DNA from: Kocuria sp.
GTDB taxonomy: Bacteria; Actinomycetota; Actinomycetes; Actinomycetales; Micrococcaceae
Direction: 5' to 3'
DNA length: 64,000 nucleotides
Assembly (NCBI GenBank): GCA_030524035.1
Contig: JAUNHG010000002.1
Coordinates: 541,138 to 605,137, forward strand
In this document: one piece after another, positions 37,101-45,133 of the stretch
Position numbering within the stretch: the first letter of the stretch is position 1
Layout: each line of letters starts with the position of its first letter
Made by a program: the position numbers and the translations under genes
The notes under the pieces: model-generated
Database searches by the model: none
What the model saw: only the letters and a program-made list of their open reading frames with translations
Told to the model about the DNA's origin: nothing

Positions 37101-37832
37101 ATGCCACATTTCGTGATCATGGGTGCCGGGCGTGTGGGGATTTTGCTGGCCCACACCCTGGAGGATTCAGGCCATTCGGTGGCAGTAGTTGATCAAGACG
37201 ACCATGCCCTCCGCCATCTACGTTCGGGGTTCTCTGGGGAAAAAGTTACCGGACACGGATTTGACCGAGATGTTCTGCGTCGCGCCGGAATTGAAAACGC
37301 TTACGCATTTGCCGCAGTTTCTAGCGGGGATAACACCAATATTCTGGCAACTCGAGTGGCGCGGGAAACCTTCGGCGTACAGCGCGTGGTCGCCCGTATC
37401 TATGATCCTGCGCGCGCAGAATTTTACCAACGGCTAGGTATTCCCACTGTGGCAGCGGTGCGATGGTCCACTGATCAAGTGTTGCGCCGCATTCTGCCCG
37501 AACAACGTATTGCCGGGGATTGGCGGGAAGCCTCCGGGCGACTGCAACTAGGCGAGTTATCCCTGCACGATTCGTGGTCTGGATTTCACCTCGACGTTAT
37601 TCAGGAGGCAACGGGAGTGCGTATCGCATTTGTTACCCGCTTTGGCGAAGGCATATTGCCCGGCCCATCCACGAGCTACCAAAAGGGCGATGTTTTACAC
37701 GCCATGATGCACATCGACGATGTTGATGACATCGCAGCAACCCTCGCCCACCCGCCATCCGCCCAAATCCGGGAACTGGCTCAGTCAATGCGCGTAGACG
37801 ACGCAGACGCTAGGGAGGGCGACCAGCGATGA
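37101..37832 (+). CDS. ceoB: TrkA-family potassium uptake regulatory protein (CeoB-like)
   Basis: This 243-aa cytosolic protein has an N-terminal RCK Rossmann domain (FVIMGAGRVGILLAHTLEDSGHSVAVVDQD, GxGxxG) and a C-terminal RCK-C domain. TrkA subunits gate TrkH/KtrB-type channels in response to NAD(H), ATP or c-di-AMP. In mycobacteria the pair is called CeoB/CeoC. No TrkH or KtrB channel is encoded in the window, so its partner may be the divergent KimA-like permease or a distant channel. The start at 37101 follows GGAG closely. It overlaps ceoC by 4 bp. Confidence 0.88.
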   Translation: MPHFVIMGAGRVGILLAHTLEDSGHSVAVVDQDDHALRHLRSGFSGEKVTGHGFDRDVLRRAGIENAYAFAAVSSGDNTNILATRVARETFGVQRVVARIYDPARAEFYQRLGIPTVAAVRWSTDQVLRRILPEQRIAGDWREASGRLQLGELSLHDSWSGFHLDVIQEATGVRIAFVTRFGEGILPGPSTSYQKGDVLHAMMHIDDVDDIAATLAHPPSAQIRELAQSMRVDDADAREGDQR

Positions 37833-38485
37833 AAGTCACTGTCATTGGCGCCGGGTCAGTGGGAGCATCTATTGCCCGTGAACTTTGTGGACATGGCCAC
37901 GACGTCATAGTGATTGACGATAAACCTGATGCTATTACCCAGTCGGATCTGCGCAATACTCAGTGGATTATCGGTGATGCCTGTGATCCGGCTGTCCTAC
38001 GTGAAGCTGACCTGGAACAGGTTGATGTGATGGTGGCAGCCACCGGGGATGACAAGGTCAACCTAGTGGTATCCCTGATGGCCCGGTCAGAATTTGGTGT
38101 CCCCCGCACCGTAGGGCGGGTAAATAACCCCAAAAATGAGTGGATGTTTGATCAAGCGTGGGGTGTGGACGTCGCAGTCTCCACCCCACGTCTCATCACG
38201 GCGCTGGTTGAAGAGGCCGTTGAAATTGGGGACGTCGTCCGGTTGCTGAATCTCCAGTCGGACCGCGCGACCCTCAACGCCTTTACCGTTCCACACGGCC
38301 ACGCAGTCATTGCATCGACGGTGGAAAGCGTACCGTGGCCGCTCGAAGTCACTCTGGTCGCTATTTTGCGTGACGGTCTTCCTATTGCGCCAAGCAGGGA
38401 CGATGTGATCGAAGCGGAAGATGAACTATTTTTCCTAGCCACTGGGGATGGAGAGGAACATCTTCAGCGGCTCTTCACCAGCTAG
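37829..38485 (+). CDS. ceoC: TrkA-family potassium uptake regulatory protein (CeoC-like)
   Basis: This second TrkA-like protein, 218 aa, starts inside the ceoB stop (ATGA). The Rossmann motif is MKVTVIGAGSVGASIARELCGHGHDVIVIDD, with an acidic residue after the second strand that favours NAD binding. The RCK-C domain follows from about residue 135. Paired TrkA proteins in a fixed order are typical of Actinomycetota and may form a heteromeric ring. It is convergent with DUF3159 (25 bp between stops). Confidence 0.88.
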   Translation: MKVTVIGAGSVGASIARELCGHGHDVIVIDDKPDAITQSDLRNTQWIIGDACDPAVLREADLEQVDVMVAATGDDKVNLVVSLMARSEFGVPRTVGRVNNPKNEWMFDQAWGVDVAVSTPRLITALVEEAVEIGDVVRLLNLQSDRATLNAFTVPHGHAVIASTVESVPWPLEVTLVAILRDGLPIAPSRDDVIEAEDELFFLATGDGEEHLQRLFTS

Positions 38486-38510
38486 CCCACGATATTCGCG
38501 CCTGCTCGGG

Positions 38511-39239
38511 TTACGGGTCAACATCGGATGTTGTGGCCCCTGGGCGAGAAATCATCCACGCCAGCCAAAGAACAGAGGCGTACATCGGTATTCCCATCAC
38601 CAAACGCGCCACCCCCAATGCCGCCACATTGTCATTCAGATATAAGGGGAGCTGTACCGCCACACGCACCACAAACATCGTAGCCAACAACCCGGTGACC
38701 AAAGAGTATGCCTTCATGCGTACAGGGATCTGCCGCCATTGTGTGCCCTCACCACGGATGTATCCGAACACCAATCCCAGGATGGGCCAACGCACGACGA
38801 TAGATACAATCATCAGCACCCCATAAGCTGAATTAATGTAGAACCCCGGGGCGTAGTAATCGCGAGCTTCGCCGGTGGTATTGGCGAACAGCGCACACAC
38901 CCCCACGCCGATTAACCCGGAAACTGCCTGAAGCACCGTTTGACGCTGCAACAATCGAATCACCGTGAACACACATGCCATTCCCAAGGCCCCCGTCAAC
39001 GCGAAGCCTAATTGGTTAGTGATCAGCATGAGTGCAAGGAAAAACATGCCAGGCAGCAGGGCCTCTGTCAGACCACGCCATCCGCCGATTGCGTGCATAA
39101 CATCCAGCTGGTTGTCCTCGTTGCGCCGTATCCCCGCCCGCTGTGCATAAGCGGCAGCCGCCTGCCCCATAGTCAACGGTTTTCTTCCATCCGCGCTTTG
39201 TGTAGCGTCCGAGTCTGGATGCTGGTCTTGTGCGTTCAT
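38511..39239 (-). CDS. DUF3159 family membrane protein
   Basis: This conserved actinobacterial membrane protein has 242 aa and five to six hydrophobic spans. An N-terminal cytosolic region with the conserved IGGWRGLTEALLPGM leads into the first span. GEARDYYAPGF and WPILGLVFGYIRGEGTQWR are family marks. Function is unknown. It starts inside the stop codon of the OB-fold gene (4-bp overlap), which itself overlaps DUF3710, so all three are translationally linked. The tight fixed order suggests a shared pathway or complex. Confidence 0.85.
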   Translation of the reverse strand: MNAQDQHPDSDATQSADGRKPLTMGQAAAAYAQRAGIRRNEDNQLDVMHAIGGWRGLTEALLPGMFFLALMLITNQLGFALTGALGMACVFTVIRLLQRQTVLQAVSGLIGVGVCALFANTTGEARDYYAPGFYINSAYGVLMIVSIVVRWPILGLVFGYIRGEGTQWRQIPVRMKAYSLVTGLLATMFVVRVAVQLPLYLNDNVAALGVARLVMGIPMYASVLWLAWMISRPGATTSDVDP

Positions 39240-39628
39240 CGCTGCACTTTCTTGGCCATGATTTCGTATCGTGGATTAAAAATAGTGGGGTGTTCATCCC
39301 GGTGACACAACACACCGACACAGTCCAGCGTTGTTCCCACTGAGACGCCGGGAACTGCACGTTGACCCTGCCACACCAGACGGACAGCACGCGCAGGTGC
39401 CGTGATGTCCTGCGGATCACTGACCATAAGCAGTGCCGTGAACTGAGCATGATCCCCGGCAGCAGGAAGACCTACTTCCGCCACCACACCCTTAACTCGC
39501 ACAGTTTGACGCGCAACCCCTGACTGCTGGTCAGCGATAATCTCGTGAACAGGCGCGGTCACAATAGGCATCGAGTGGGTAAGTACGGATGCTGTTCGTG
39601 GCATCTGTGAATGCGAAGAATCGCTCAC
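39236..39628 (-). CDS. OB-fold nucleic-acid-binding domain protein
   Basis: This small protein of 130 aa has a predicted OB-fold from about residue 28 on: alternating beta strands around TVRVKGVVAEVGLPAAGDHAQ, ALLMVSDPQD, AVRLVWQGQRAVPGVSVGTTLDCVGVLC. This is the ssDNA/tRNA-binding type seen in RecG/RecJ accessory regions. The gene overlaps DUF3710 upstream and DUF3159 downstream by 4 bp each. Family members commonly lie between DUF3710 and DUF3159 in Actinomycetota. No function is known; nucleic-acid binding is an inference from fold. Confidence 0.75.
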   Translation of the reverse strand: MSDSSHSQMPRTASVLTHSMPIVTAPVHEIIADQQSGVARQTVRVKGVVAEVGLPAAGDHAQFTALLMVSDPQDITAPARAVRLVWQGQRAVPGVSVGTTLDCVGVLCHRDEHPTIFNPRYEIMAKKVQR

Positions 39629-40362
39629 CGAACCTCCGCCGTTTCTGGACCGCGTTCCGGCGGAGCAATGTCGCGCTTTGCACGACGTCCACGGCGGTTA
39701 GAAGGTGCCTGAGAAGCCGCAGGGTCCTCCCGCTGAGCATTGTCAGGAATGGTTAATGGGAGTAAATCACGTGGCGGCATGGGATCTTTCCCACGGACTA
39801 CCACGAGCCCGCGAATCAGGTCATCGAAGGCTTTCGAAGCATCCGGGTCAACGGCCGCCGCACCGGAAATGACCGTGCGCAAAAACCAGCGTGGACCATC
39901 AATACCCACAAAACGTGCCGGGCGGTAACCAGTGGTGCCATCAGAAGTCTTGGCTGGAAAGCGAGCGCGCAGTTCAACTCCAAATGTTCCTTCCACAGAT
40001 TCAGGGGCCCCTTTATTACCTTCTAATGATGCCTTCAGGTCACGGCGAACCTGCTCCCATAACCCTGAGCTCTTGGGGGCGGCAAAAGCCTGAATTTGAG
40101 CGGTGGACCCTGCAACATCCAGGTTGATGGCCCGGGGGCGCTTAGTCTTTTCGTCCACCTCTAAGCGCACACCCACACCTGGCTGTGGTTTGAGCAGAAT
40201 AGAGCCCAAATCTAAGTAGCCTTCCCGGGAATCGACCTCTGCGATGTCGTAGGGACCGTTAGCCCGCAGACTATCGCTATCTTCCTGGGGATCACCCGCT
40301 ACCACCGCAGCTTTAGTTGCAGTAATCGGTTCATCCTTATTGTTCTTTTTACGGCCAAACAT
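39625..40362 (-). CDS. DUF3710 family protein
   Basis: This 245-aa conserved actinobacterial protein has a basic N-terminus (FGRKKNNKD), the family core (GPYDIAEVDSREGYLDLGSILLKP, GVGLRLEVDE-like with VRLEVDEKT) and a late RWFLRTVISGAAAVDP. No catalytic motif or membrane span is seen. The C-terminal tail is basic and disordered (NRRGRRAKRD). It lies 53 bp after dut and overlaps the OB-fold gene by 4 bp. Function is unknown; adjacency to dut and an OB-fold protein hints at nucleotide or nucleic-acid metabolism. Confidence 0.88.
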   Translation of the reverse strand: MFGRKKNNKDEPITATKAAVVAGDPQEDSDSLRANGPYDIAEVDSREGYLDLGSILLKPQPGVGVRLEVDEKTKRPRAINLDVAGSTAQIQAFAAPKSSGLWEQVRRDLKASLEGNKGAPESVEGTFGVELRARFPAKTSDGTTGYRPARFVGIDGPRWFLRTVISGAAAVDPDASKAFDDLIRGLVVVRGKDPMPPRDLLPLTIPDNAQREDPAASQAPSNRRGRRAKRDIAPPERGPETAEVR

Positions 40363-40415
40363 TTCTGTGACTTTCTAGTGTGTGACTCACGCTGACAATC
40401 AAATTTATCTGTGCA

Positions 40416-40901
40416 CTAACGCATCCCGGAGGAGCCAAATCCACGGTTGCCACGTTCTGTAGCATCCAACTCTGTCACTTCCACAATGTTGGCCTCCCCC
40501 ACCCGCTGCAGAACCAATTGAGCAATACGGTCACCCCGCACCACCTCAAAACTGTGAGCCAGATCAGTGTTGAGCAGCGTGACCTTAATTTCACCCCGGT
40601 ATCCAGAATCCACGGTACCTGGGGCATTAACCAGCGTGATGCCATGTTTCGCAGCTAATCCTGAGCGTGGGTTCACAAAACCCGCCCACCCCTCCGGAAT
40701 GTGAACAGCAATCCCGGTCGGAACCACAGCACGTCGCCCAGGCTCAAGAACAACGCCTTCACGCGCACGAAGATCCATTCCGGCATCCCCCGGACGCGCA
40801 TACGTAGGCAAGGGTAAATCCGGATCCAGCCGCTGGATGCGCAGCTCTAGGCGCCGCTGGGACACTGATGTGAAGCGTTGGTCCTGATGGTCGTTTAACA
40901 C
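40416..40901 (-). CDS. dut: dUTP diphosphatase (trimeric)
   Basis: Dut hydrolyses dUTP to dUMP and PPi, keeping uracil out of DNA and feeding thymidylate synthesis. The 161-aa protein has all five trimeric dUTPase motifs: PGDAGMDLRA (1), NPRSGLAAKHGI (2), the NAPGTVDSGYRGE sugar-base pocket (3), RGDRIAQLVL (4) and the C-terminal arm RGNRGFGSSG (5). It heads the dut-DUF3710-OB-DUF3159 run and is divergent from DUF3093, with starts about 85 bp apart. Confidence 0.96.
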   Translation of the reverse strand: MLNDHQDQRFTSVSQRRLELRIQRLDPDLPLPTYARPGDAGMDLRAREGVVLEPGRRAVVPTGIAVHIPEGWAGFVNPRSGLAAKHGITLVNAPGTVDSGYRGEIKVTLLNTDLAHSFEVVRGDRIAQLVLQRVGEANIVEVTELDATERGNRGFGSSGMR

Positions 40902-40984
40902 AGTGACCCACTCTAATCACCTCTTATGACTACGCCACTCATCCACTCCATCTGTGGGAAAGATCCGCGTGAGATGATGCGTCC

Positions 40985-41473
40985 ATGACCTCGGACAGTA
41001 ACGCACTCTCGGAATCACAGCAGTACACGGAGCAAGAAACGGTGATCTACCGGGAGCGCTTGAGCCCCGCTTGGTGGATGTGGTTATTGTTTGTAGGCCT
41101 TGGATTATCTGTTCTGCTGGCACTCGCCCCGATTGCAGTGTGGTTGGGGATAACAGGAGCAGCGGCGTCAGTCGTCGCATGCGCAGCGATGGCCTACTCG
41201 CGAGCTACAGAAATCATCGTGACCAACCACATGCTCCAGGTGGGGCGCGCCAGAATCGAACGTCATTTTGTGGGTCAAGCCCAGCCTTTCACGGACCCCC
41301 AAAAGATCAGAGAGGTCCGGGGGCCGCAACTAGATGCCCGCGCGTATATGAACTTCGCAGCCTCAATCGGCCCTATCTGTCGCATTGACATCATTGATCC
41401 CGTGGACCCCACTCCATACTGGCTGACGTCCACCCGCCACCCTCAGCGCCTCACAGAAGCTATCAACTCCTGA
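40985..41473 (+). CDS. DUF3093 family membrane protein
   Basis: This 162-aa conserved actinobacterial protein has two closely spaced membrane spans (WWMWLLFVGLGLSVLLALAPIAVWL and GAAASVVACAAMAYS, about 28-68). A soluble C-terminal domain with the family segment VRGPQLDARAYMNFA follows. Function is unknown. It is divergent from dut, a pairing I recall from other Actinomycetota. A short hairpin (TACGCC-AAA-GGCGTA, 41475-41489) lies between it and the convergent DUF4193 gene. Confidence 0.83.
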   Translation: MTSDSNALSESQQYTEQETVIYRERLSPAWWMWLLFVGLGLSVLLALAPIAVWLGITGAAASVVACAAMAYSRATEIIVTNHMLQVGRARIERHFVGQAQPFTDPQKIREVRGPQLDARAYMNFAASIGPICRIDIIDPVDPTPYWLTSTRHPQRLTEAINS

Positions 41474-41497
41474 ATACGCCAAAGGCGTAGTTGAATA

Positions 41498-41797
41498 TCA
41501 GCCCGCGCACTCCACACAAACTTTCATGCCATTGCGTTCCTCAGCGATCTGCGAACGATGACGTACAAGGAAACACGAACCGCAGGTAAATTCGTCCTCC
41601 TGGGCAGGGAGCACAACGACGGAAAGTTCTTCGTGTGAAAGGTCTGCGCCGGGTAGTTCAAAACTTTCCGCCGCGACAGCTTCATCCTCATCGACACTGG
41701 CGGACTGCTGACCACCACGGCGTGACTTTAACTCCTCAATGGAATCTTCCTTGAGTTCCTCGTCCTGCTTACGCGGTGCATCGTAATCTGTGGCCAT
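41498..41797 (-). CDS. DUF4193 zinc-ribbon-like small protein
   Basis: This 99-aa acidic protein has two CxxC pairs near the C-terminus (FTCGSCFLVRHRSQ and VCVECAG), which should bind zinc. The Glu-rich N-terminus (EELKEDSIEELKSRR) is conserved in the family. I recall homologues near sepH and dut in Actinomycetota. Function is unknown; the zinc ribbon could bind protein or nucleic acid. It is convergent with DUF3093 and divergent from sepH across a 385-bp region. Confidence 0.85.
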   Translation of the reverse strand: MATDYDAPRKQDEELKEDSIEELKSRRGGQQSASVDEDEAVAAESFELPGADLSHEELSVVVLPAQEDEFTCGSCFLVRHRSQIAEERNGMKVCVECAG

Positions 41798-42182
41798 TTT
41801 GTTCCCATCCGTGCAAAGAACTGTGTGTCAAGGTTTCGGGCGAAAAATGCACACCCCAGGGGGATTTGAGCGGCAACATCGGCCCGTATCGCTGAGATTG
41901 TTCACCATGCTGTCGGAAAAATCCAACTGCATTCGCTCACAACGGACACTCCATGAAATATGTGACGTATTTCATCTCATGAAACCACTGAAATAGACTC
42001 GCGGGCACCGCTCCAACCACTCACCACCACAGACGAATTAGACTTTACTCTCAACAGTTTGAGTGCCTCTTCCCCGGACCCGGTCAGTTTGTATCGTTAT
42101 CGTCTTCCCCAGGCGACCAACAGCAAGCAAGTTGACTACCGCACTCGATATCACAGACATCTGTAGCGGAGGCTGGAGAAGC
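41798..42182. other. 385-bp divergent regulatory region between DUF4193 and sepH
   Basis: I see no credible gene here. The region contains a 23-bp interrupted palindrome (41953-41975, listed separately) and AT-rich tracts near 41940-42060 that probably hold the sepH promoter. I could not assign -35/-10 boxes with confidence. Confidence 0.6.
41953..41975. promoter_or_regulatory. Interrupted palindrome, candidate operator upstream of sepH
   Basis: ATGAAATA and TATTTCAT form perfect 8-bp arms around a 7-nt TGTGACG centre. A further ATGAAA lies just downstream. It has the form of a dimeric transcription-factor site about 210 bp before sepH and about 155 bp before DUF4193. Confidence 0.4.
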
Positions 42183-43430
42183 ATGCAGGAATTACAGCTA
42201 GTGAGGGTTCATGACGACGGTGAACACCTGGTTCTCCGCAATACCTCAGATGAACGTTTCCTCCTCTCCCTCGACGATCAACTACGCTCAGCAATACGCC
42301 ACGCCCGCCGGATTGCGCCACATTCCACAAGCAAGACGCCCGCTGACTTTGGCCCACGGGATATCCAGGCTCGATTTCGTGCAGGCGCCACTGTGGAAGA
42401 CATCGCTGAGGAATCTGGGTGGGAGGTCAACCGTCTTAAACGGTACGAATGGCCCATCCTGGCTGAACGTGCACATATGGCTCGTCAAGCTCAAAAAGTC
42501 CAAGTGGTCGCTAGCACTCCTCGTCAGGGCGGATACCGCTCAGTTTTCGACGGTGAACCACAGACCTTGCTGCAGACTGTCATCTCCCACGCCACCACAC
42601 TGGGGATTTCCACCCCATCTTTAGATTGGGATGCTTGGCAGCGCTCAGACCAACAGTGGCAGGTATGTGTGAGGTTCCGGGTTCATCAGCCCGGCTCCGC
42701 GCCACAGGACCTGGTGGATCAGCAACCTGCTGCCCTATGGATTTTCAACCCCACCACGTTAACGGTAACTGCTGACAATGAATGGGCGCGCCGCCTGACC
42801 ACTTCACCAGATGACAAACAAGCGCTATCTGGCAGCGACAGCCTATTTGGTGAACCTCGAAGCCACAAAAGCGCCGAATCCGTGCAACCGGTTGCCCCCT
42901 CAACCACTACCGTTGAGCCTCCGGAAGATCCAGCGCAGAACACTGATGAGCTCCTTGATGTGCTCAATGCCCGTCGTGGGCAACGAATCGGTCAAGATAC
43001 TGATTCTGACGATCAATTAGCCGAGATCCTTGGCCGGAATATGGGGCACGTGAACCGCCGTCCCCGACCTCTCTCTGCCCCGCAAGAATCCACGCTATTC
43101 GATCATCCGGCGGGGGCTTCGCGGCCTATGGAACCGGCTTCCACCGGTGAAAGCCCCACTCACGCGCTGGGGCGGGCAGACGAGCACGCTGGACATCCCA
43201 CCGCCGCAGTGGAAATTACCGATGACGATTCACGACCACTGACCGTCGAACCTGATTCGGTCCCTGAAGCCACCGTAACTGCTCTACGCTCCAATTCGTC
43301 CCAGGAAACCACAGAGGACTCTGGCCAGCGCGCCCGCCCCCGTGGTCGAGTAGGAGCTAAACAGTCTCGCTCCTCCGTACCGAGCTGGGACGACATTGTT
43401 TTCGGATCCAAGACCGAAGAGCCCCGGTAA
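42183..43430 (+). CDS. sepH: Septation protein SepH (DUF3071)
   Basis: SepH is an actinobacterial division protein that in Streptomyces binds FtsZ and stimulates its assembly. The 415-aa protein has the N-terminal DUF3071 domain (about 1-170): MQELQLVRVHDDGEHLVLR, then the helix-turn-helix-like FGPRDIQARFRAGATVEDIAEESGWEVNRLKRYEWPILAERAHMA. A disordered acidic C-terminal region (about 190-395) ends in the conserved SRSSVPSWDDIVFG motif. The ATG at 42183 is preceded by GGAGAAG. The stop runs directly into the next ATG (TAAATG). Confidence 0.9.
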   Translation: MQELQLVRVHDDGEHLVLRNTSDERFLLSLDDQLRSAIRHARRIAPHSTSKTPADFGPRDIQARFRAGATVEDIAEESGWEVNRLKRYEWPILAERAHMARQAQKVQVVASTPRQGGYRSVFDGEPQTLLQTVISHATTLGISTPSLDWDAWQRSDQQWQVCVRFRVHQPGSAPQDLVDQQPAALWIFNPTTLTVTADNEWARRLTTSPDDKQALSGSDSLFGEPRSHKSAESVQPVAPSTTTVEPPEDPAQNTDELLDVLNARRGQRIGQDTDSDDQLAEILGRNMGHVNRRPRPLSAPQESTLFDHPAGASRPMEPASTGESPTHALGRADEHAGHPTAAVEITDDDSRPLTVEPDSVPEATVTALRSNSSQETTEDSGQRARPRGRVGAKQSRSSVPSWDDIVFGSKTEEPR

Positions 43431-43910
43431 ATGCCTTCCCACCGATCACCAGGGTCATTTTCGGAGCTTCAGCCTGCTGTGTATGATGACCATCTTTCGC
43501 CCACGGCACAAGACTCCAGGCCTGCTACAGACACAAGGCCTCGCACAGCGGCTCGCCATGCCAAACAACCGAAACCGAATACCACGCCCAACAGCAATAA
43601 GGCAGTGGCAGCGGCCATCCTGGGCTCAGTGGCAACGGCGGTTCTTGTCAGTGCGGCTTACCTCACTGTCTCAGGCGGCTTTACGCAGACCACCAGCACC
43701 ATTCCAACTGTGGATAACCCCACACCACACAGCAGCACTCCCGCCCCGCCAAGTACCTCCACACCCGAAGACCTCCCTGCTCCGCAGAGGGAGTCAGCGC
43801 CTCCTCCCCTACAAACACCAAATATCCCGGACGCGTCAGAACCTGCCGAAGAGCCCGTATGGCCTCAAAACCCACAGCCAGTACCGGAGGCCCCGCTACC
43901 TGCCAGTTGA
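43431..43910 (+). CDS. Proline-rich single-span membrane protein coupled to sepH
   Basis: This 159-aa protein starts on the base after the sepH stop (TAAATG). A basic cytosolic N-terminus (about 1-55, RTAARHAKQPK) leads into one membrane span (AVAAAILGSVATAVLVSAAYLTV, about 58-80). A Pro/Ser/Thr-rich extracytoplasmic tail follows to the end. I recognise no domain. The gene coupling suggests a cell-envelope partner in division. It could be a lineage-specific protein; compositional bias limits homology searches. It converges with the phosphodiesterase gene. Confidence 0.6.
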   Translation: MPSHRSPGSFSELQPAVYDDHLSPTAQDSRPATDTRPRTAARHAKQPKPNTTPNSNKAVAAAILGSVATAVLVSAAYLTVSGGFTQTTSTIPTVDNPTPHSSTPAPPSTSTPEDLPAPQRESAPPPLQTPNIPDASEPAEEPVWPQNPQPVPEAPLPAS

Positions 43911-43924
43911 AACCATCGAAACTT

Positions 43925-45133
43925 TTAGTCGCCCAGCCCAGTCAACGCAATCAGCGGCACTGCACGCTCCGCTGATGTCAGCGCACCGTGCTGGCCCACC
44001 ATCTCCAGGGTGTTCGCACCAATACGCGCAATATCGTGGAACGCGACCTCTGCAGTAGCTGGTAGCAACACAACATCGCCAATACGCCCCAATACTTGCT
44101 CGCGAATCCGGGCTGCGGGACCATACCACCCACCATCCACCAACTGCTCACGGGTCGCTACATGTACCTGGTCGCCAAATTCGCGGGTCCAGCGCTGGAT
44201 CACCTGCTCTTGAAGGTCCCTGCGCTGCTCAGCTGTATCTGTCGGTGTGAGGCGTAGTTGCAAGCAACGCGGCTCCCCGAAGGTGGTGTCCACACCGTCC
44301 AACAAACCAGGGATTGCAGAAACATCTATTCTGCCGCGTCGCGGAACATCCACCATGCCGTGATCTGCGGTTAAAACAACCAAAGTGTTCCGAGGAACAC
44401 CTGCGACTAATCGACGCATAGAGCTATCGAGTTCCTCCACCTGTTCGGCCCATGCTGTTGATTGCCACCCACTGTGATGTCCGGTTTTGTCCAAGTCATC
44501 CCAGTAGAGGTACATCAGGCTGCGGGTATGCGCGGAAAGGTTCTCACTGGCAGCACGCACCCGCGCTTGTGGTGAGTCCGCTCCTATAAAACGCCCGCCC
44601 CGTAATGCCGCCTGAGTCAATGCGGAAGATCGAAATCTTTCCCGACTCACTGTCACAGTATCCACCCCAGCGTCTTGCGCACCCTGCAATACGGTGGGCA
44701 GTGGTTGCCATGCCATCGGATCGACAAGGGGGTCCCAATTGCCCAGCATATTCACGGGCTTCCCCAGCTCAGGGCTGTAAGAGTCATACCCTGTCAGTCC
44801 GTGAACACCAACAGGGGTTCCTGTGCCAAGCGATGCCAAAGACGAGGCCGTCGTGGTCGGGAAAGCAGCGTCCAGCTGCTGCAACATCGGGCTATTACGC
44901 AGCATGGGTGCATATCCGTACCGGGCGGTGAGTTGTTCCAGCCCTAGACCGTCCACTAACACCACCACCACACGTTCAGCTGGCGGCAGACCCAGCACAT
45001 TCTGGTATCCGTCAGCTCCCACAGCAGCAGCAGCAGAACCTAAAAGATCTGCGACTGATCGGTGGCCGTAGTCCGGGGCGGGTGGAAAATCCGCGTGTGA
45101 CTGAGTGAGGTCACGTGAATGGTTCATGGTCAC
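43925..45133 (-). CDS. Alkaline-phosphatase-superfamily phosphodiesterase/nucleotide pyrophosphatase
   Basis: This 402-aa protein belongs to the type I phosphodiesterase/nucleotide pyrophosphatase family. The first metal-binding motif is VVVVLVDGLGLEQL (Asp), the nucleophile Thr lies in FPTTTASSLASLGTG, and later ligands are YLYWDDLDKTGHHSGW (Asp, His), LTADHGMVDVP (Asp-His) and MVGQHGALT (His). No signal peptide is evident, so it is probably cytosolic. The substrate is unknown. It overlaps the DUF5998 stop, so both are probably cotranscribed and coupled. Confidence 0.87.
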   Translation of the reverse strand: MTMNHSRDLTQSHADFPPAPDYGHRSVADLLGSAAAAVGADGYQNVLGLPPAERVVVVLVDGLGLEQLTARYGYAPMLRNSPMLQQLDAAFPTTTASSLASLGTGTPVGVHGLTGYDSYSPELGKPVNMLGNWDPLVDPMAWQPLPTVLQGAQDAGVDTVTVSRERFRSSALTQAALRGGRFIGADSPQARVRAASENLSAHTRSLMYLYWDDLDKTGHHSGWQSTAWAEQVEELDSSMRRLVAGVPRNTLVVLTADHGMVDVPRRGRIDVSAIPGLLDGVDTTFGEPRCLQLRLTPTDTAEQRRDLQEQVIQRWTREFGDQVHVATREQLVDGGWYGPAARIREQVLGRIGDVVLLPATAEVAFHDIARIGANTLEMVGQHGALTSAERAVPLIALTGLGD

